From: Pseudoxanthomonas sp.
GTDB lineage: Bacteria; Pseudomonadota; Gammaproteobacteria; Xanthomonadales; Xanthomonadaceae
Direction of reading: 5' to 3'
Assembly: GCF_027498035.1 (NCBI RefSeq)
Contig: NZ_CP114978.1
Coordinates: 3,224,001-3,288,000, forward strand
Length of the DNA stretch: 64,000 nucleotides
In this document: positions 33,987 to 42,590 of the stretch, piece after piece
How the letters are laid out: the number at the start of each line of letters is the position of its first letter
How positions within the stretch are numbered: position 1 is the first letter of the stretch
Position numbers and translations under genes: made by a program
The notes under the pieces: generated by a model
The model's database searches: none
What the model saw: only the letters and a program-made list of their open reading frames with translations
Told to the model about the DNA's origin: nothing

Positions 33987-35096
33987 ATGAAATCCCGTGC
34001 CGCCGTTGCGTTCGGTCCCGGCAAGCCGCTGGAGATCGTCGAGATCGATGTCGCCCCGCCCAAGGCTGGCGAAGTGCTGGTCAAGATCACCCATACCGGC
34101 GTCTGCCACACCGACGCCTTCACCCTGTCCGGTGACGACCCGGAAGGCCTATTCCCGGCCGTGCTGGGCCACGAAGGCGCCGGCATCGTGGTCGAAGTCG
34201 GCGAGGGCGTGACCAGCGTCAAGCCGGGTGACCACGTCATTCCGCTGTACACCGCCGAATGTGGTGAATGCCTGTTCTGCAAGTCGGGCAAGACCAACCT
34301 ATGTACCTCGGTGCGTGCCACCCAGGGCAAGGGCGTGATGCCCGACGGCACCACGCGCTTCTCCTACAACGGCGAGCCGATCTACCACTACATGGGCTGC
34401 TCGACCTTCAGCGAGTACACCGTGGTGGCCGAAGTCTCGCTGGCCAAGATCAACCCGGAAGCCAATCCCCAGCACGTGTGCCTGCTCGGTTGCGGCGTCA
34501 CCACCGGCATCGGCGCGGTCCACAACACCGCCAAGGTCCAGGAAGGCGATTCGGTGGCCGTGTTCGGCCTGGGCGGCATCGGCCTGGCGGTGATCCAGGG
34601 CGCGCGCCAAGCCAAGGCCGGGCGCATCTTCGCCATCGACACCAATCCGTCCAAATTCGAGTTGGCCAAGCAGTTCGGCGCCACCGACTGCGTCAACCCG
34701 AAGGACTACGACAAGCCGATCCAGCAGGTCATCGTCGAGATGACCACCTGGGGTGTGGACCACACCTTCGAGTGCATCGGCAACGTCAACGTCATGCGCG
34801 CCGCGCTGGAATGCGCACACCGTGGCTGGGGCCAGAGCGTGATCATCGGCGTGGCCGGTGCGGGCCAGGAAATCTCGACCCGCCCGTTCCAGCTGGTCAC
34901 CGGACGCCGTTGGCTGGGCACCGCCTTCGGTGGCGTGAAGGGCCGTAGCCAGTTGCCGGGCATGGTCGAGGACGCCATGAAGGGCGATATCGAACTGGCG
35001 CCGTTCGTCACCCACAGTTTGCCGCTTGAAGAGATCAACGAGGCCTTCGACCTGATGCATGAAGGCAAGTCGATTCGTACGGTGATTTCCTACTGA
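33987..35096 (+). CDS. frmA: S-(hydroxymethyl)glutathione dehydrogenase / class III alcohol dehydrogenase
   Basis: A 369-residue zinc enzyme that oxidises S-hydroxymethylglutathione to S-formylglutathione with NAD+. It shows catalytic Zn ligands in HTGVCHTDAFTLSG and LGHEGAGIVVEVG, the structural Zn loop ECGECLFCKSGKTNLC, and the nucleotide-binding AVFGLGGIGLAVIQGARQAKAGRIFAID. The closing stretch is typical of class III ADH. Full length (family about 370). Also called adhC. It is the central step of glutathione-dependent formaldehyde removal. Confidence 0.97.
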   Translation: MKSRAAVAFGPGKPLEIVEIDVAPPKAGEVLVKITHTGVCHTDAFTLSGDDPEGLFPAVLGHEGAGIVVEVGEGVTSVKPGDHVIPLYTAECGECLFCKSGKTNLCTSVRATQGKGVMPDGTTRFSYNGEPIYHYMGCSTFSEYTVVAEVSLAKINPEANPQHVCLLGCGVTTGIGAVHNTAKVQEGDSVAVFGLGGIGLAVIQGARQAKAGRIFAIDTNPSKFELAKQFGATDCVNPKDYDKPIQQVIVEMTTWGVDHTFECIGNVNVMRAALECAHRGWGQSVIIGVAGAGQEISTRPFQLVTGRRWLGTAFGGVKGRSQLPGMVEDAMKGDIELAPFVTHSLPLEEINEAFDLMHEGKSIRTVISY

Positions 35097-35114
35097 CCGT
35101 CGCCGTGCGCTTGG

Positions 35115-35136
35115 GCGTGCGGAAGCCTCCGCACGC
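35115..35136 (+). terminator. Intercistronic hairpin between frmA and gfa
   Basis: GCGTGCGGA pairs with TCCGCACGC around AGCC, followed by TTTAT. It may attenuate transcription into gfa or stabilise the frmA message. Confidence 0.6.
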
Positions 35137-35166
35137 TTTATCTGTCGTGTAAACGGGAGGAAACAG

Positions 35167-35742
35167 ATGAGCGCTTTATCGATACATCCGAGTGTGGATC
35201 ATGGCGTCAAGAAAGGGGATGCCGGCTTCGGTGGCGGCACCCTGCAATGCAGGTGCGGCAGCGACAAGGTCGAAGTGAGGGTCGGCTCCAATGTCGCGCA
35301 CAACCATGCCTGCGGCTGCACCAAGTGCTGGAAGCCGCAAGGCGCGGCGTTCTCGGTGGTCGGCGTGGTGTCACGTGACAACGTCAGCGTCACCGCCAAC
35401 GCGGACAAGCTGTCCATCGTCGACGAGAAAGCCACGATCCAGCGCCATGCCTGCAAGGCCTGTGGCACGCACATGTATGGCCGCATCGAGAACAAGGACC
35501 ATGCGTTCTACGGCCTGGACTTCATCCACGTCGAGCTTTCGCCGCAGCCCGGTTGGGAAGAGCCACGCTTTGCCGCGTTCGTCTCGTCCATCATCGAAGG
35601 GGGCGGTGCGCGCCCGGAACAGATGGATGGCGTGCGTGCGCGCCTGACCGAATTGAACCTGCCCCCGTACGACTGCCTCAACCCGCCGCTGATGGACATC
35701 TTGGCCACCCAAACCGCCAAGCTCAGCGGCGTGCTGCAGTAA
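35167..35742 (+). CDS. gfa: S-(hydroxymethyl)glutathione synthase (Gfa)
   Basis: A 191-residue Gfa-family zinc protein that speeds the condensation of formaldehyde with glutathione. Cys motifs are LQCRCGSDKVEVRV, NHACGCTKCWKPQGAAFSVVGVV and HACKACGTHMYGRIENKDHAFYGLDFIHVE. Length agrees with Gfa of Paracoccus (about 194). A GGGAGGAAA Shine-Dalgarno precedes the ATG. It lies between frmA and fghA, each junction being marked by a perfect hairpin. The physiological necessity of Gfa is debated, although its placement here is strong context. Confidence 0.95.
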   Translation: MSALSIHPSVDHGVKKGDAGFGGGTLQCRCGSDKVEVRVGSNVAHNHACGCTKCWKPQGAAFSVVGVVSRDNVSVTANADKLSIVDEKATIQRHACKACGTHMYGRIENKDHAFYGLDFIHVELSPQPGWEEPRFAAFVSSIIEGGGARPEQMDGVRARLTELNLPPYDCLNPPLMDILATQTAKLSGVLQ

Positions 35743-35750
35743 CGCAATCC

Positions 35751-35776
35751 GACGTGGCGGCGCGGGCCGCCACGTC
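35751..35776 (+). terminator. Intercistronic hairpin between gfa and fghA
   Basis: GACGTGGCGGC pairs with GCCGCCACGTC (11 bp, perfect) around GCGG, ending 15 nt before the fghA ATG. The fghA Shine-Dalgarno (AAGGA) lies just after it. No T-run follows, so it is more likely an RNA-stability or translation-tuning element than a terminator. Confidence 0.55.
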
Positions 35777-35791
35777 CTTCAAGGACATCCA

Positions 35792-36622
35792 ATGGAACGC
35801 ATCGAACATCGCGCCGTCAGCGGCGGCTGGCAGGACGTCTATCGCCATCGCTCCGAGGTGCTGGATTGCGAGATGAATTTCGCCATCTACCTGCCACCGC
35901 AGGCGGCCACGCAGAAGCTGCCGGTGTTGTACTGGCTCAGCGGTCTGACCTGCACCGAGCAGAACTTCATCACCAAGGCCGGCGCACAGCGGTATGCCGC
36001 GGAACACGGCGTGATCGTCGTGGCGCCGGACACCAGTCCGCGCGGCGATGGTGTCGCCGATGCCGAGGGTTACGACCTGGGCAAGGGCGCGGGCTTTTAT
36101 CTCAATGCGACACAGTCGCCGTGGGCGGCGCATTACCGGATGCACGATTACATCGCCGCCGAGTTGCCGGCGTTGATCGAGGCACATTTCCCGGTCACCG
36201 GTGCACGCAGCATCAGCGGCCATTCGATGGGCGGCCACGGTGCGCTGGTGATCGCGCTGAAGAACCCCGGGCGTTACCGCAGCGTGTCGGCGTTCTCGCC
36301 GATCGTGGCGCCCTCGCAGGTGCCGTGGGGCGAAAAGGCCTTCACCGCCTATCTGGGCGAAGACCGCGCTGCATGGCATGCGTGGGATGCGACCGAACTG
36401 GTCAAGACCGCGCAGGAACGCCTGCCGCTGCTGATCGACCAGGGTGAGGGTGACGAGTTCCTGGCCAACCAGCTCAGGCCGGAGCTGTTCCAGGCCGCCG
36501 CGGCGCAGGCCGGCTACCCGATCACCCTGCGCCTGCAGCCTGGTTACGACCACAGCTATTACTTCATGGCCAGCTTCATCGGCGAGCACATCGCCCACCA
36601 CGCCGCGGCGTTGAAGGCCTAG
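35792..36622 (+). CDS. frmB: S-formylglutathione hydrolase
   Basis: A 276-residue serine esterase (also fghA) that releases formate and glutathione from S-formylglutathione. It shows LPVLYWLSGLTCTEQNFITKAGAQ, the nucleophile elbow ISGHSMGGHGALVIALKNPGRY, catalytic Asp in LLIDQGEGDEFL and His in YDHSYYFMASFIGEHIAHHA. This is normal esterase-D/FGH size. It is the last gene of the formaldehyde operon. Confidence 0.97.
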   Translation: MERIEHRAVSGGWQDVYRHRSEVLDCEMNFAIYLPPQAATQKLPVLYWLSGLTCTEQNFITKAGAQRYAAEHGVIVVAPDTSPRGDGVADAEGYDLGKGAGFYLNATQSPWAAHYRMHDYIAAELPALIEAHFPVTGARSISGHSMGGHGALVIALKNPGRYRSVSAFSPIVAPSQVPWGEKAFTAYLGEDRAAWHAWDATELVKTAQERLPLLIDQGEGDEFLANQLRPELFQAAAAQAGYPITLRLQPGYDHSYYFMASFIGEHIAHHAAALKA

Positions 36623-36697
36623 CCGATCGGGGGCGTGCCCCCGCGGGCGTTCGCGCTGCCGGCGCTCAACCGAACCGGCGGCGCGATGCCCGCCGCG

Positions 36698-37612
36698 TCA
36701 CGCCGAGATGCCGACCGTGATGGTGGCGGTATAGCCGTTGGTGGTATCGCCGCTGAAGGTCGGCGTCTGCCAGGCGATTTCCTCGTCGCTGTTGTCGCCG
36801 AACACATTGTCGCTGGACAGGCTGACCTTGGCCTTGTTGGTGACGCTGGCGCTGTAGCCGCTGACGCTGGCATAGACCGCGTCGCAGACATCGCTGTCCA
36901 TCGCCATTTGCGAAGTCAGCACCTTGTTGGTGTAGCTGGTGGCGCTGTCCAGGCTGGGATAGACCTCGAAGTGGATGTGCGGCCAGCGGCCGTCGTAGCA
37001 GGCCGGGAAGATCGTGGTGAAGGTGATCTGGCCGTTGCTGTCGGTCTCCTGCACGCCACGCAGGTAGTTCTGGTCCAGGATGCCGGTGCTGTACAGCGAG
37101 TAGGTGCCGTCGCGGGTGCAGTGCCACAGGTAGATCGCATAGTCCTCCAGCACGGCGCAGCTGTCGTTGACGTTGACCAGGGTGATCGTCAGCGTCAGCG
37201 GCAGGCCCTCGGCGGTGCCGGTGTCGTCGCCGAAGCTGGTGGTGATATCGCTGCGCACGATGCCGCTCTGCGAGAGCACGTTGACCACGCTGCCGCTGAC
37301 GCTGTTGGAGCCGTCGGCCGGGTAGGGCCCCTGGGTTTCGGTTGGATCGACCAGGCAGGTGTCACCGGAATTGCTGGTGCCGGTCGTGGTGGTCGTGCTG
37401 GTCGTCGTGGTGGTGGTCGCCGTGCTGGTTGAAGTAGTGCTGCTTGAACTGCTGCTCGAGCTGCTCCCGCCACCGCCGCAGGCCGTCAACAGCGCCATCG
37501 TGCCGCCCGAGGCGATCCAGCCCAGCACGCGTCGGCGCTCGTTGTGCCGGAGTTGGATGGTTTCCAGGTCAAACTGCAGACCGCGGTCATGGTCTTCCAC
37601 GTGATCAGTCAT
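36698..37612 (-). CDS. Secreted intradiol-dioxygenase-like lipoprotein
   Basis: A 304-residue exported protein. A basic N terminus (RHNERRRVLGWIASGG) precedes a lipobox LLTAC (Cys45), a Gly4 run and a Ser/Thr-only linker of about 30 residues. The C-terminal half has the catechol-dioxygenase-like fold: TQGPYPADGS, YAIYLWHCTRDGTYSLYSTG and RWPHIHFEVYPS. The Tyr, Tyr, His, His positions of the Fe(III) site seem to be kept, so an enzyme is plausible. Cell-surface intradiol proteins of this kind are poorly characterised. It diverges from the virB operon. Confidence 0.85.
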   Translation of the reverse strand: MTDHVEDHDRGLQFDLETIQLRHNERRRVLGWIASGGTMALLTACGGGGSSSSSSSSSTTSTSTATTTTTTSTTTTTGTSNSGDTCLVDPTETQGPYPADGSNSVSGSVVNVLSQSGIVRSDITTSFGDDTGTAEGLPLTLTITLVNVNDSCAVLEDYAIYLWHCTRDGTYSLYSTGILDQNYLRGVQETDSNGQITFTTIFPACYDGRWPHIHFEVYPSLDSATSYTNKVLTSQMAMDSDVCDAVYASVSGYSASVTNKAKVSLSSDNVFGDNSDEEIAWQTPTFSGDTTNGYTATITVGISA

Positions 37613-37704
37613 GGCGTGCTTTCTCTAAGCGTGGCTGTGTCGGAGAGGTGGCCTGTCGATGGGGGGAACAGGTCGTCAAGTCTTGGCCCGCGGTCGTCGC
37701 GACG

Positions 37705-37735
37705 ATTTGCCTGAATGTCGCCAAAAACGGCAAAT
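37705..37735. promoter_or_regulatory. Inverted repeat in the dioxygenase-virB divergent region
   Basis: ATTTGCC and GGCAAAT (7 bp, perfect) are separated by 17 bp, about 95 bp upstream of the dioxygenase start and 130-160 bp upstream of the virB1 start. It is a possible operator for one or both directions. Confidence 0.4.
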
Positions 37736-37863
37736 GTCGACCGTGCGTTGCATGCGAGGATCGCGGCGCCTCCCTCCTTCCCCCCAACGAAATGTCGTTC
37801 CCCGCCGCCGTGCCAGCCCCGCTTTGTCACCGACGCCTGCGCACCCTGCAGCGCGGCCGTGCC

Positions 37864-38472
37864 ATGGCGTTGACGGGGTTGCAGCTGCTGGCCGCGTGTT
37901 CGGCGCTGCTGCTGGCGTGGTGCGCCGATGCGCAGGTGCTGGAGATCGATGACCTGGGCAACGTGCGCCAGGTCGGTGCGGGCTGGAGCGCGCCGCCGCG
38001 GGCGCCTGAACTGACGGCCCTGCAGGCGCCGCCCGAGCGGTATGCCGCGGCGTTCGCCGCCGCCGCGGCCGACTACGGCATCAGCGTGTCCCTGCTGCAG
38101 TCCCTGGCCTGGTCCGAATCGCGCTTCGACCCCGACGCTGTGTCGCCGGCCGGCGCGATCGGCCTGATGCAGTTGATGCCCGAGACCGCGCGCGCGCTGG
38201 GCGTGGACCCACGCCAGCCGCTGCAGAACATCCGCGGCGGCGCGGCCTACCTGCGCCAGCAGCTGGATCGCTTCGACGGCGACCTGGAAAAAGCGCTGGC
38301 CGCCTACAACGCCGGCCCCGGCTGGGTTGAACAGCACCACGGCGTGCCGCCTTTCGCCGAGACCCGGCGTTATGTCGCCAGCAACCTGGAGCGCCTGGCC
38401 AGCGACAGCCTCGCCGCGCCCGCGCCTGTCGCGCTTTTCTCTTCGACCGAAATTTCCGGAGGCACACCATGA
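37864..38472 (+). CDS. virB1: VirB1-like lytic transglycosylase of the type IV secretion operon
   Basis: A 202-residue secreted transglycosylase. The ATG at 37864 gives a compact signal peptide (MALTGLQLLAACSALLLAWC); an ATG at 37792 would add 24 residues. The catalytic domain shows LLQSLAWSESRFDPDAVSPAGAIGLMQLMPETA (catalytic Glu85), GGAAYLRQQLDRFDGD and AAYNAGPGWVEQHHGVPPFAETRRYV. It opens local holes in the cell wall for assembly of the secretion channel. Its stop overlaps the virB2 start by 4 nt. Position at the head of virB genes supports a VirB1 role over a housekeeping enzyme. Confidence 0.88.
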   Translation: MALTGLQLLAACSALLLAWCADAQVLEIDDLGNVRQVGAGWSAPPRAPELTALQAPPERYAAAFAAAAADYGISVSLLQSLAWSESRFDPDAVSPAGAIGLMQLMPETARALGVDPRQPLQNIRGGAAYLRQQLDRFDGDLEKALAAYNAGPGWVEQHHGVPPFAETRRYVASNLERLASDSLAAPAPVALFSSTEISGGTP

Positions 38473-38765
38473 ACCTGCGTTCCGCCCGCATCTGCTTCGC
38501 CCTTGTCGCGCTGTGCCTGCCGTCGCTGGCGCTGGCAGCGGACCCGGCCGGTTCCGGCCCGATCCTGTCGGCGCTGGACTGGATCCAGGGCACCTTGCTG
38601 GGCAACGTCGCGACCGCGGTGGCGGTGATCGCGGTGGCCGTGGTCGGCTTGATGATGTTGACCGGGCGCGTGCACTGGCGCTTCGGCGCGACCGTGATCC
38701 TGGGTTGTTTCGTGCTGTTCGGCGCGACGACCATCGTCGCCGGCATTCGCTCGGCCGCGGGCTGA
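38469..38765 (+). CDS. virB2: VirB2-like major pilin
   Basis: A 98-residue TrbC/VirB2 pilin precursor. The signal peptide ends about LALA-AD; the mature part holds two hydrophobic helices, LGNVATAVAVIAVAVVGLMML and ATVILGCFVLFGATTIVAGI, joined by the short basic loop TGRVHWRF, the standard VirB2 plan. It forms the extracellular pilus of the type IV secretion system. The short size and two-helix layout are the evidence; sequence identity in this family is always low. Confidence 0.87.
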   Translation: MNLRSARICFALVALCLPSLALAADPAGSGPILSALDWIQGTLLGNVATAVAVIAVAVVGLMMLTGRVHWRFGATVILGCFVLFGATTIVAGIRSAAG

Positions 38766-38775
38766 GGCCACGACG

Positions 38776-39060
38776 ATGAGCCGGCTGCGTGCGACACCGA
38801 TCTTCGCCGCGTTGACCCGGCCGCAGATGTTTGCCGGCGTCACCTACAGCTTCTTCATCGTCAACGGCGTGGTCACCACCGAGGCGTTCCTGGTGACGCG
38901 TTCGTTCTGGGCGCTGGTGGTGGCGGTGGCGGTGCACGGGATTGGCTATCTGGCCTGCCTGCGTGAACCGCGCATCTTCGACCTGTGGCTGGCCCGGGTC
39001 AGTCGCTGTCCGCGCGTGCGCCACTGGCGCCAGTGGCGCTGCAACAGCTACGCGCCATGA
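38776..39060 (+). CDS. virB3: VirB3-like inner membrane protein
   Basis: A 94-residue protein with the VirB3 plan. The short N terminus is RLRATPIFAALTRPQMFAGV, where the A-L-T-R-P-x-x-x-x-G core is typical of the family. Two membrane helices follow, then the short C terminus DLWLARVSRCPRVRHWRQW. VirB3 works with VirB4 at the inner membrane. It overlaps virB4 by 4 nt. Confidence 0.88.
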   Translation: MSRLRATPIFAALTRPQMFAGVTYSFFIVNGVVTTEAFLVTRSFWALVVAVAVHGIGYLACLREPRIFDLWLARVSRCPRVRHWRQWRCNSYAP

Positions 39061-41444
39061 TCGGCAGGCGCGAACAACGCGCGGGCGATCACCTGCCCTA
39101 CGCTCGGATGCTGGATGCGCATACCGTGCAGTTGCGCGATGGCGCGCTGCTGCAGTGCCTGCACCTGGGCGGGTTGGCGTTCGAAACAGCCGACAGCGAA
39201 GAGCTGGACTACCGCCAGCAGGCGCGCGACGCGGCGCTGCGCGCGATCGCCGATTCGCGCTTCGTGCTGCACCACCACGTCGTGCGGCGACGTGCCAGCG
39301 CCGACCTGGACGCAGCCCATGACGATCCGGTGTGCGGCCTGATCGACCAGCGCTGGCGGCAGCGCCCGGGCGCGCAACGGCTGTTCGTCAACGAGCTGTT
39401 CCTGAGCGTGCTGCGACGTCCCTCGCGCGGCAAGGCCGGCCTGGCCGAACGGTTGGCGCGCGGGCTGCGCCGTGGCTTGGGCAGCCAGTCGCAGCAGCAG
39501 CTGCTGGAACGCGACCTGCGCGACCTGGAGGCCGCGCGCGATGCGCTGCTCGCTGCGCTGCAGCCCTACGGCGCGCGCCTGCTTGGCGATTACGACAGCG
39601 CGCACGGCGTGTGTTCCGAACCGCTGGAACTGCTGTCGGCGCTGTACAACGGCGAGCTGCGGCCACTGCTCAAACCCATTGGCGATGCCGGCCATTACCT
39701 GCCGTACCGGCGGATCAGCTTCGGGCTGGAAGCGATCGAACGCAGTGGCCCGGGGCCTGCGCGCGATTTCGCCGCGCTGTTGTCGCTGAAGGAATATCCA
39801 GCGCAGGCGATGCCCGGCATGTTCGATGCGCTGCTGCGGCTGCCGCACGAACTGGTGCTGGCCGAGAGCTTCGGTTTCGTCGAACGCCAGCTGGGGTTGG
39901 AGCGACTGTCGCTGGCGCTGCGCCGGCAGCGTGCGGCCGATGAGGATTCGGCATCGCTGCGCCAGGGCCTGATCGAGGCCAAGGACGACCTGGCCTCCGG
40001 CCGCAGCGTGTTCGGCGAACACCGGTTGCAGCTGCAGGTGCGTGCGCCGTCGCTGGATGCGCTGGATGCGGCGGTGGCCGAATGCGCATCGGCGCTGGCC
40101 GACCTGGGCGCGGTGGTGGTCCGCGAGGATCTGGCCCTGGAACCTGCGTTCTGGGCGCAGTTTCCGGGCAACGAGGCCTATGCCGCGCGCAGTGCGCTGG
40201 TCTCCAGCGCGGCCTTCGCCGGGCTGGCGTCGCTGCATGGGTTTCCGCTCGGCCAGGCCAGCGGCAATCATTGGGGTGATGCGGTGACGGTGCTGGAAAG
40301 CACGGCGGCCACGCCGTACTTCTTCAACTTCCATCGCGGCGACCTGGGTAACTTCACCGTGATCGGCCCGTCGGGTTCGGGCAAGACCGTGGTGCTGAAT
40401 TTCCTTGCCGCGCAGGCGCAGAAATGGCGGCCGCGGCTGCTGCTGTTCGACAAGGACCGTGGCGCGGAAATCTTCATTCGCGCCATCGGTGGGCGCTATG
40501 CCGGGCTGCGTACCGGCATGGCGACCGGCTTCAATCCGCTGCAGCTGCCGGACAACGCCGGCAACCGCGCATTCCTGCGGCAGTGGATCGCGCGCTTGCT
40601 GTGCGCGCCGGGACAGCGGCTGGACGCGGACGAGGAAGCCATCGTCGCCGCCGCGGTCGATGCCAACTACGACCAGGCGGTCGAGTTCCGCCGGCTGCGC
40701 TGGTTCGCCGAGCTGCTGGCCGGCCGGCGTCGCCCGCAGCCGGGCGACCTGGCCGCGCGACTGGCGCCGTGGCACGGCGACGGCGAGCACGCATGGCTGT
40801 TCGACCATGCGCAGGACCAGCTGGATCTGTCGTTGCCGGTGCTCGGGTTCGACATGACCGAACTGCTCGACGCGCCGGTGCTGCGCACGCCGGCGATGAT
40901 GTATCTGTTCCACCGGGTCGAGGAGCGCCTGGACGGCACGCCAGCGATGATCGTCATCGACGAAGGCTGGAAGGCGCTGGACGACGAGGTGTTCGCCGCG
41001 CATATCCGCGATTGGATGAAGACCCTGCGCAAGCGCAACGCGATCCTGGGCTTCGGCACGCAGAGCGCGCGCGATGCGCTGGACAGCCGTGTCTCCAGCG
41101 CGATCATCGAACAGGCCGCCACGCAGTTGTTCATGCCTAATCCGCGCGCGCGCGCCGACGACTATTGCGAGGGCTTCGGCCTGACCCCGCAGGAACTGGA
41201 ACTGGTGCGCACGCTGCCGGCCGGCTCGCACTGCTTCCTGGTCAAGCACGGCCACGACAGCGTGATCGCGCGGCTGGACCTGTCGGCGATGCCGGAGCTG
41301 CTGACGGTGCTGTCCGGGCGCGAATCCAGCGTGCGCAGGCTCGACCAGCTGCGGGCCGAAGTCGGCGATGCGCCGACCCAGTGGTGGCCGGCGCTGACCG
41401 GCGTGCCGTATCCGCAGCCGCGCGCGGCTGGGGCGGTGGCGTGA
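39057..41444 (+). CDS. virB4: VirB4-like secretion ATPase
   Basis: A 795-residue VirB4/CagE ATPase. The N-terminal CagE domain includes HTVQLRDGALLQCLHLGGLAFETAD. The RecA-like domain has Walker A GPSGSGKT (about residues 437-444), Walker B MIVIDEGW (about 632), and FGTQSARDAL and the C-terminal PAGSHCFLVKHGHDSV. The ATG at 39057 overlaps the virB3 stop. Length is normal (VirB4 about 790-820). It energises pilus biogenesis and substrate transfer. Confidence 0.95.
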   Translation: MIGRREQRAGDHLPYARMLDAHTVQLRDGALLQCLHLGGLAFETADSEELDYRQQARDAALRAIADSRFVLHHHVVRRRASADLDAAHDDPVCGLIDQRWRQRPGAQRLFVNELFLSVLRRPSRGKAGLAERLARGLRRGLGSQSQQQLLERDLRDLEAARDALLAALQPYGARLLGDYDSAHGVCSEPLELLSALYNGELRPLLKPIGDAGHYLPYRRISFGLEAIERSGPGPARDFAALLSLKEYPAQAMPGMFDALLRLPHELVLAESFGFVERQLGLERLSLALRRQRAADEDSASLRQGLIEAKDDLASGRSVFGEHRLQLQVRAPSLDALDAAVAECASALADLGAVVVREDLALEPAFWAQFPGNEAYAARSALVSSAAFAGLASLHGFPLGQASGNHWGDAVTVLESTAATPYFFNFHRGDLGNFTVIGPSGSGKTVVLNFLAAQAQKWRPRLLLFDKDRGAEIFIRAIGGRYAGLRTGMATGFNPLQLPDNAGNRAFLRQWIARLLCAPGQRLDADEEAIVAAAVDANYDQAVEFRRLRWFAELLAGRRRPQPGDLAARLAPWHGDGEHAWLFDHAQDQLDLSLPVLGFDMTELLDAPVLRTPAMMYLFHRVEERLDGTPAMIVIDEGWKALDDEVFAAHIRDWMKTLRKRNAILGFGTQSARDALDSRVSSAIIEQAATQLFMPNPRARADDYCEGFGLTPQELELVRTLPAGSHCFLVKHGHDSVIARLDLSAMPELLTVLSGRESSVRRLDQLRAEVGDAPTQWWPALTGVPYPQPRAAGAVA

Positions 41445-42589
41445 TGCCGAGTTGCCCGGCGATCCCGATTGATGGCAACGGTGGCCTGGCCGGCGCGCTG
41501 ACTGCGATCGACTGCCAGCTGGGTGCGGTGGTGCAGGCCGGTTATGGCCGGATCTTCGGCGACGCGGGCGGCCTGGCGCTGGCTCTGCGCGGCTTGCTGG
41601 TGATCTGGGTGGCGCTGCTGGCGCTGGGCCTGATCGGCGGCCACCTGCGCGCCCGGGCCATGGGGCCGCGGCTGTTTGGATGCGTGCTGGTGCTGACCTT
41701 CGCCACCGCGTGGCCGGCGTACCAGACCGTGGTCTACGGCCTGCTGGTGGGCGGCCCGGGCCAGATCGCCTCGGGCCTGCTCGGCGGCAGTCATGGCGCC
41801 ACCCAATTGTTCGCCGCGCGTCTGGACCGCTTGTTCGGCAGCCTGGTCGAACTGGGCCGGGTCTTCGATGCGCAGGGCGACGACGCGTCCGCAGCGTTGA
41901 AGCTGGCGTCCCGCCTGGTCTGGGGCAGTGCGTTGAGCCTGCTGTTTTCCACCGTCGGCCTGCTGGTGGTGGCGCGGATCGTGCTGGCGCTGCTGCTGGC
42001 GCTGGGACCGGTGTTCATTGCCTTCGGCCTGTTCCGTGGAACCCGCGGACTGTGCGAGGGCTGGCTGCGGATGGCGCTGGCGTTCGCGCTGCTGCCGATG
42101 CTGGTGACGCTGTCCGGCGCGGCGTTGCTGCGGGTGCTGGACCCGTTGATCGACGCCATCGCGCAGGACCCGCTGGCCGCGGCCGAACAGCAGAAGCCGC
42201 TGATGATGCTGTCCCTGGGCTGCGGGATTTACCTGGGCCTGCTGCTGGCGCTGGCATGGACTGCCGCTGGCATCGTGCGCGGTTGGCGATTCGCCCGCGC
42301 CGGGTCTGCATCCCCTGCGGCGGCCGCGCCGTCTGCGTGGTCGCCGGCCGCGGTCCACGCGCCCGGCCATGTGGCGCGCGCGGCGGTCGTGCAGGCACAG
42401 CTGCACGCGCCCGATGCTGCGAGGGTCGCGGTGCAGGTGCGCACCGCCGATCCCGCGCGCCTGCCTTCGATTGCACCATCACCGCCTGCCGTCCTGGCAG
42501 CGACTTCTCCCCCGCCGCGCCGCAGTGGCCTGGGCCAGCGCCTGCGGCCCAAGGCGCCGGCGACACCGTTGACGCCCCGTGCCCGCTGA
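41444..42589 (+). CDS. virB6: VirB6-like polytopic membrane protein
   Basis: A 381-residue TrbL/VirB6 protein with about six helices and the conserved central block LVVARIVLALLLALGPVFIAFGLFRGTRGLCEGWLRMAL. In it the G-P-x-F-I and L-x-x-x-W-L features of VirB6 are clear. The C-terminal 90 residues are Ala/Pro-rich and low in complexity. The ATG at 41444 overlaps the virB4 stop by 1 nt. VirB6 forms part of the inner membrane channel. No virB5 lies between virB4 and virB6, unlike the Agrobacterium order. Confidence 0.9.
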   Translation: MPSCPAIPIDGNGGLAGALTAIDCQLGAVVQAGYGRIFGDAGGLALALRGLLVIWVALLALGLIGGHLRARAMGPRLFGCVLVLTFATAWPAYQTVVYGLLVGGPGQIASGLLGGSHGATQLFAARLDRLFGSLVELGRVFDAQGDDASAALKLASRLVWGSALSLLFSTVGLLVVARIVLALLLALGPVFIAFGLFRGTRGLCEGWLRMALAFALLPMLVTLSGAALLRVLDPLIDAIAQDPLAAAEQQKPLMMLSLGCGIYLGLLLALAWTAAGIVRGWRFARAGSASPAAAAPSAWSPAAVHAPGHVARAAVVQAQLHAPDAARVAVQVRTADPARLPSIAPSPPAVLAATSPPPRRSGLGQRLRPKAPATPLTPRAR

Positions 42590-42590
42590 C

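Noticed and set aside
39048..41255. Long open frame of 735 codons on the minus strand
   Set aside because: It lies fully antisense to virB4, which has all ATPase motifs; its translation is rich in Arg, Gln and His with no domain, typical of antisense frames in high-GC DNA.
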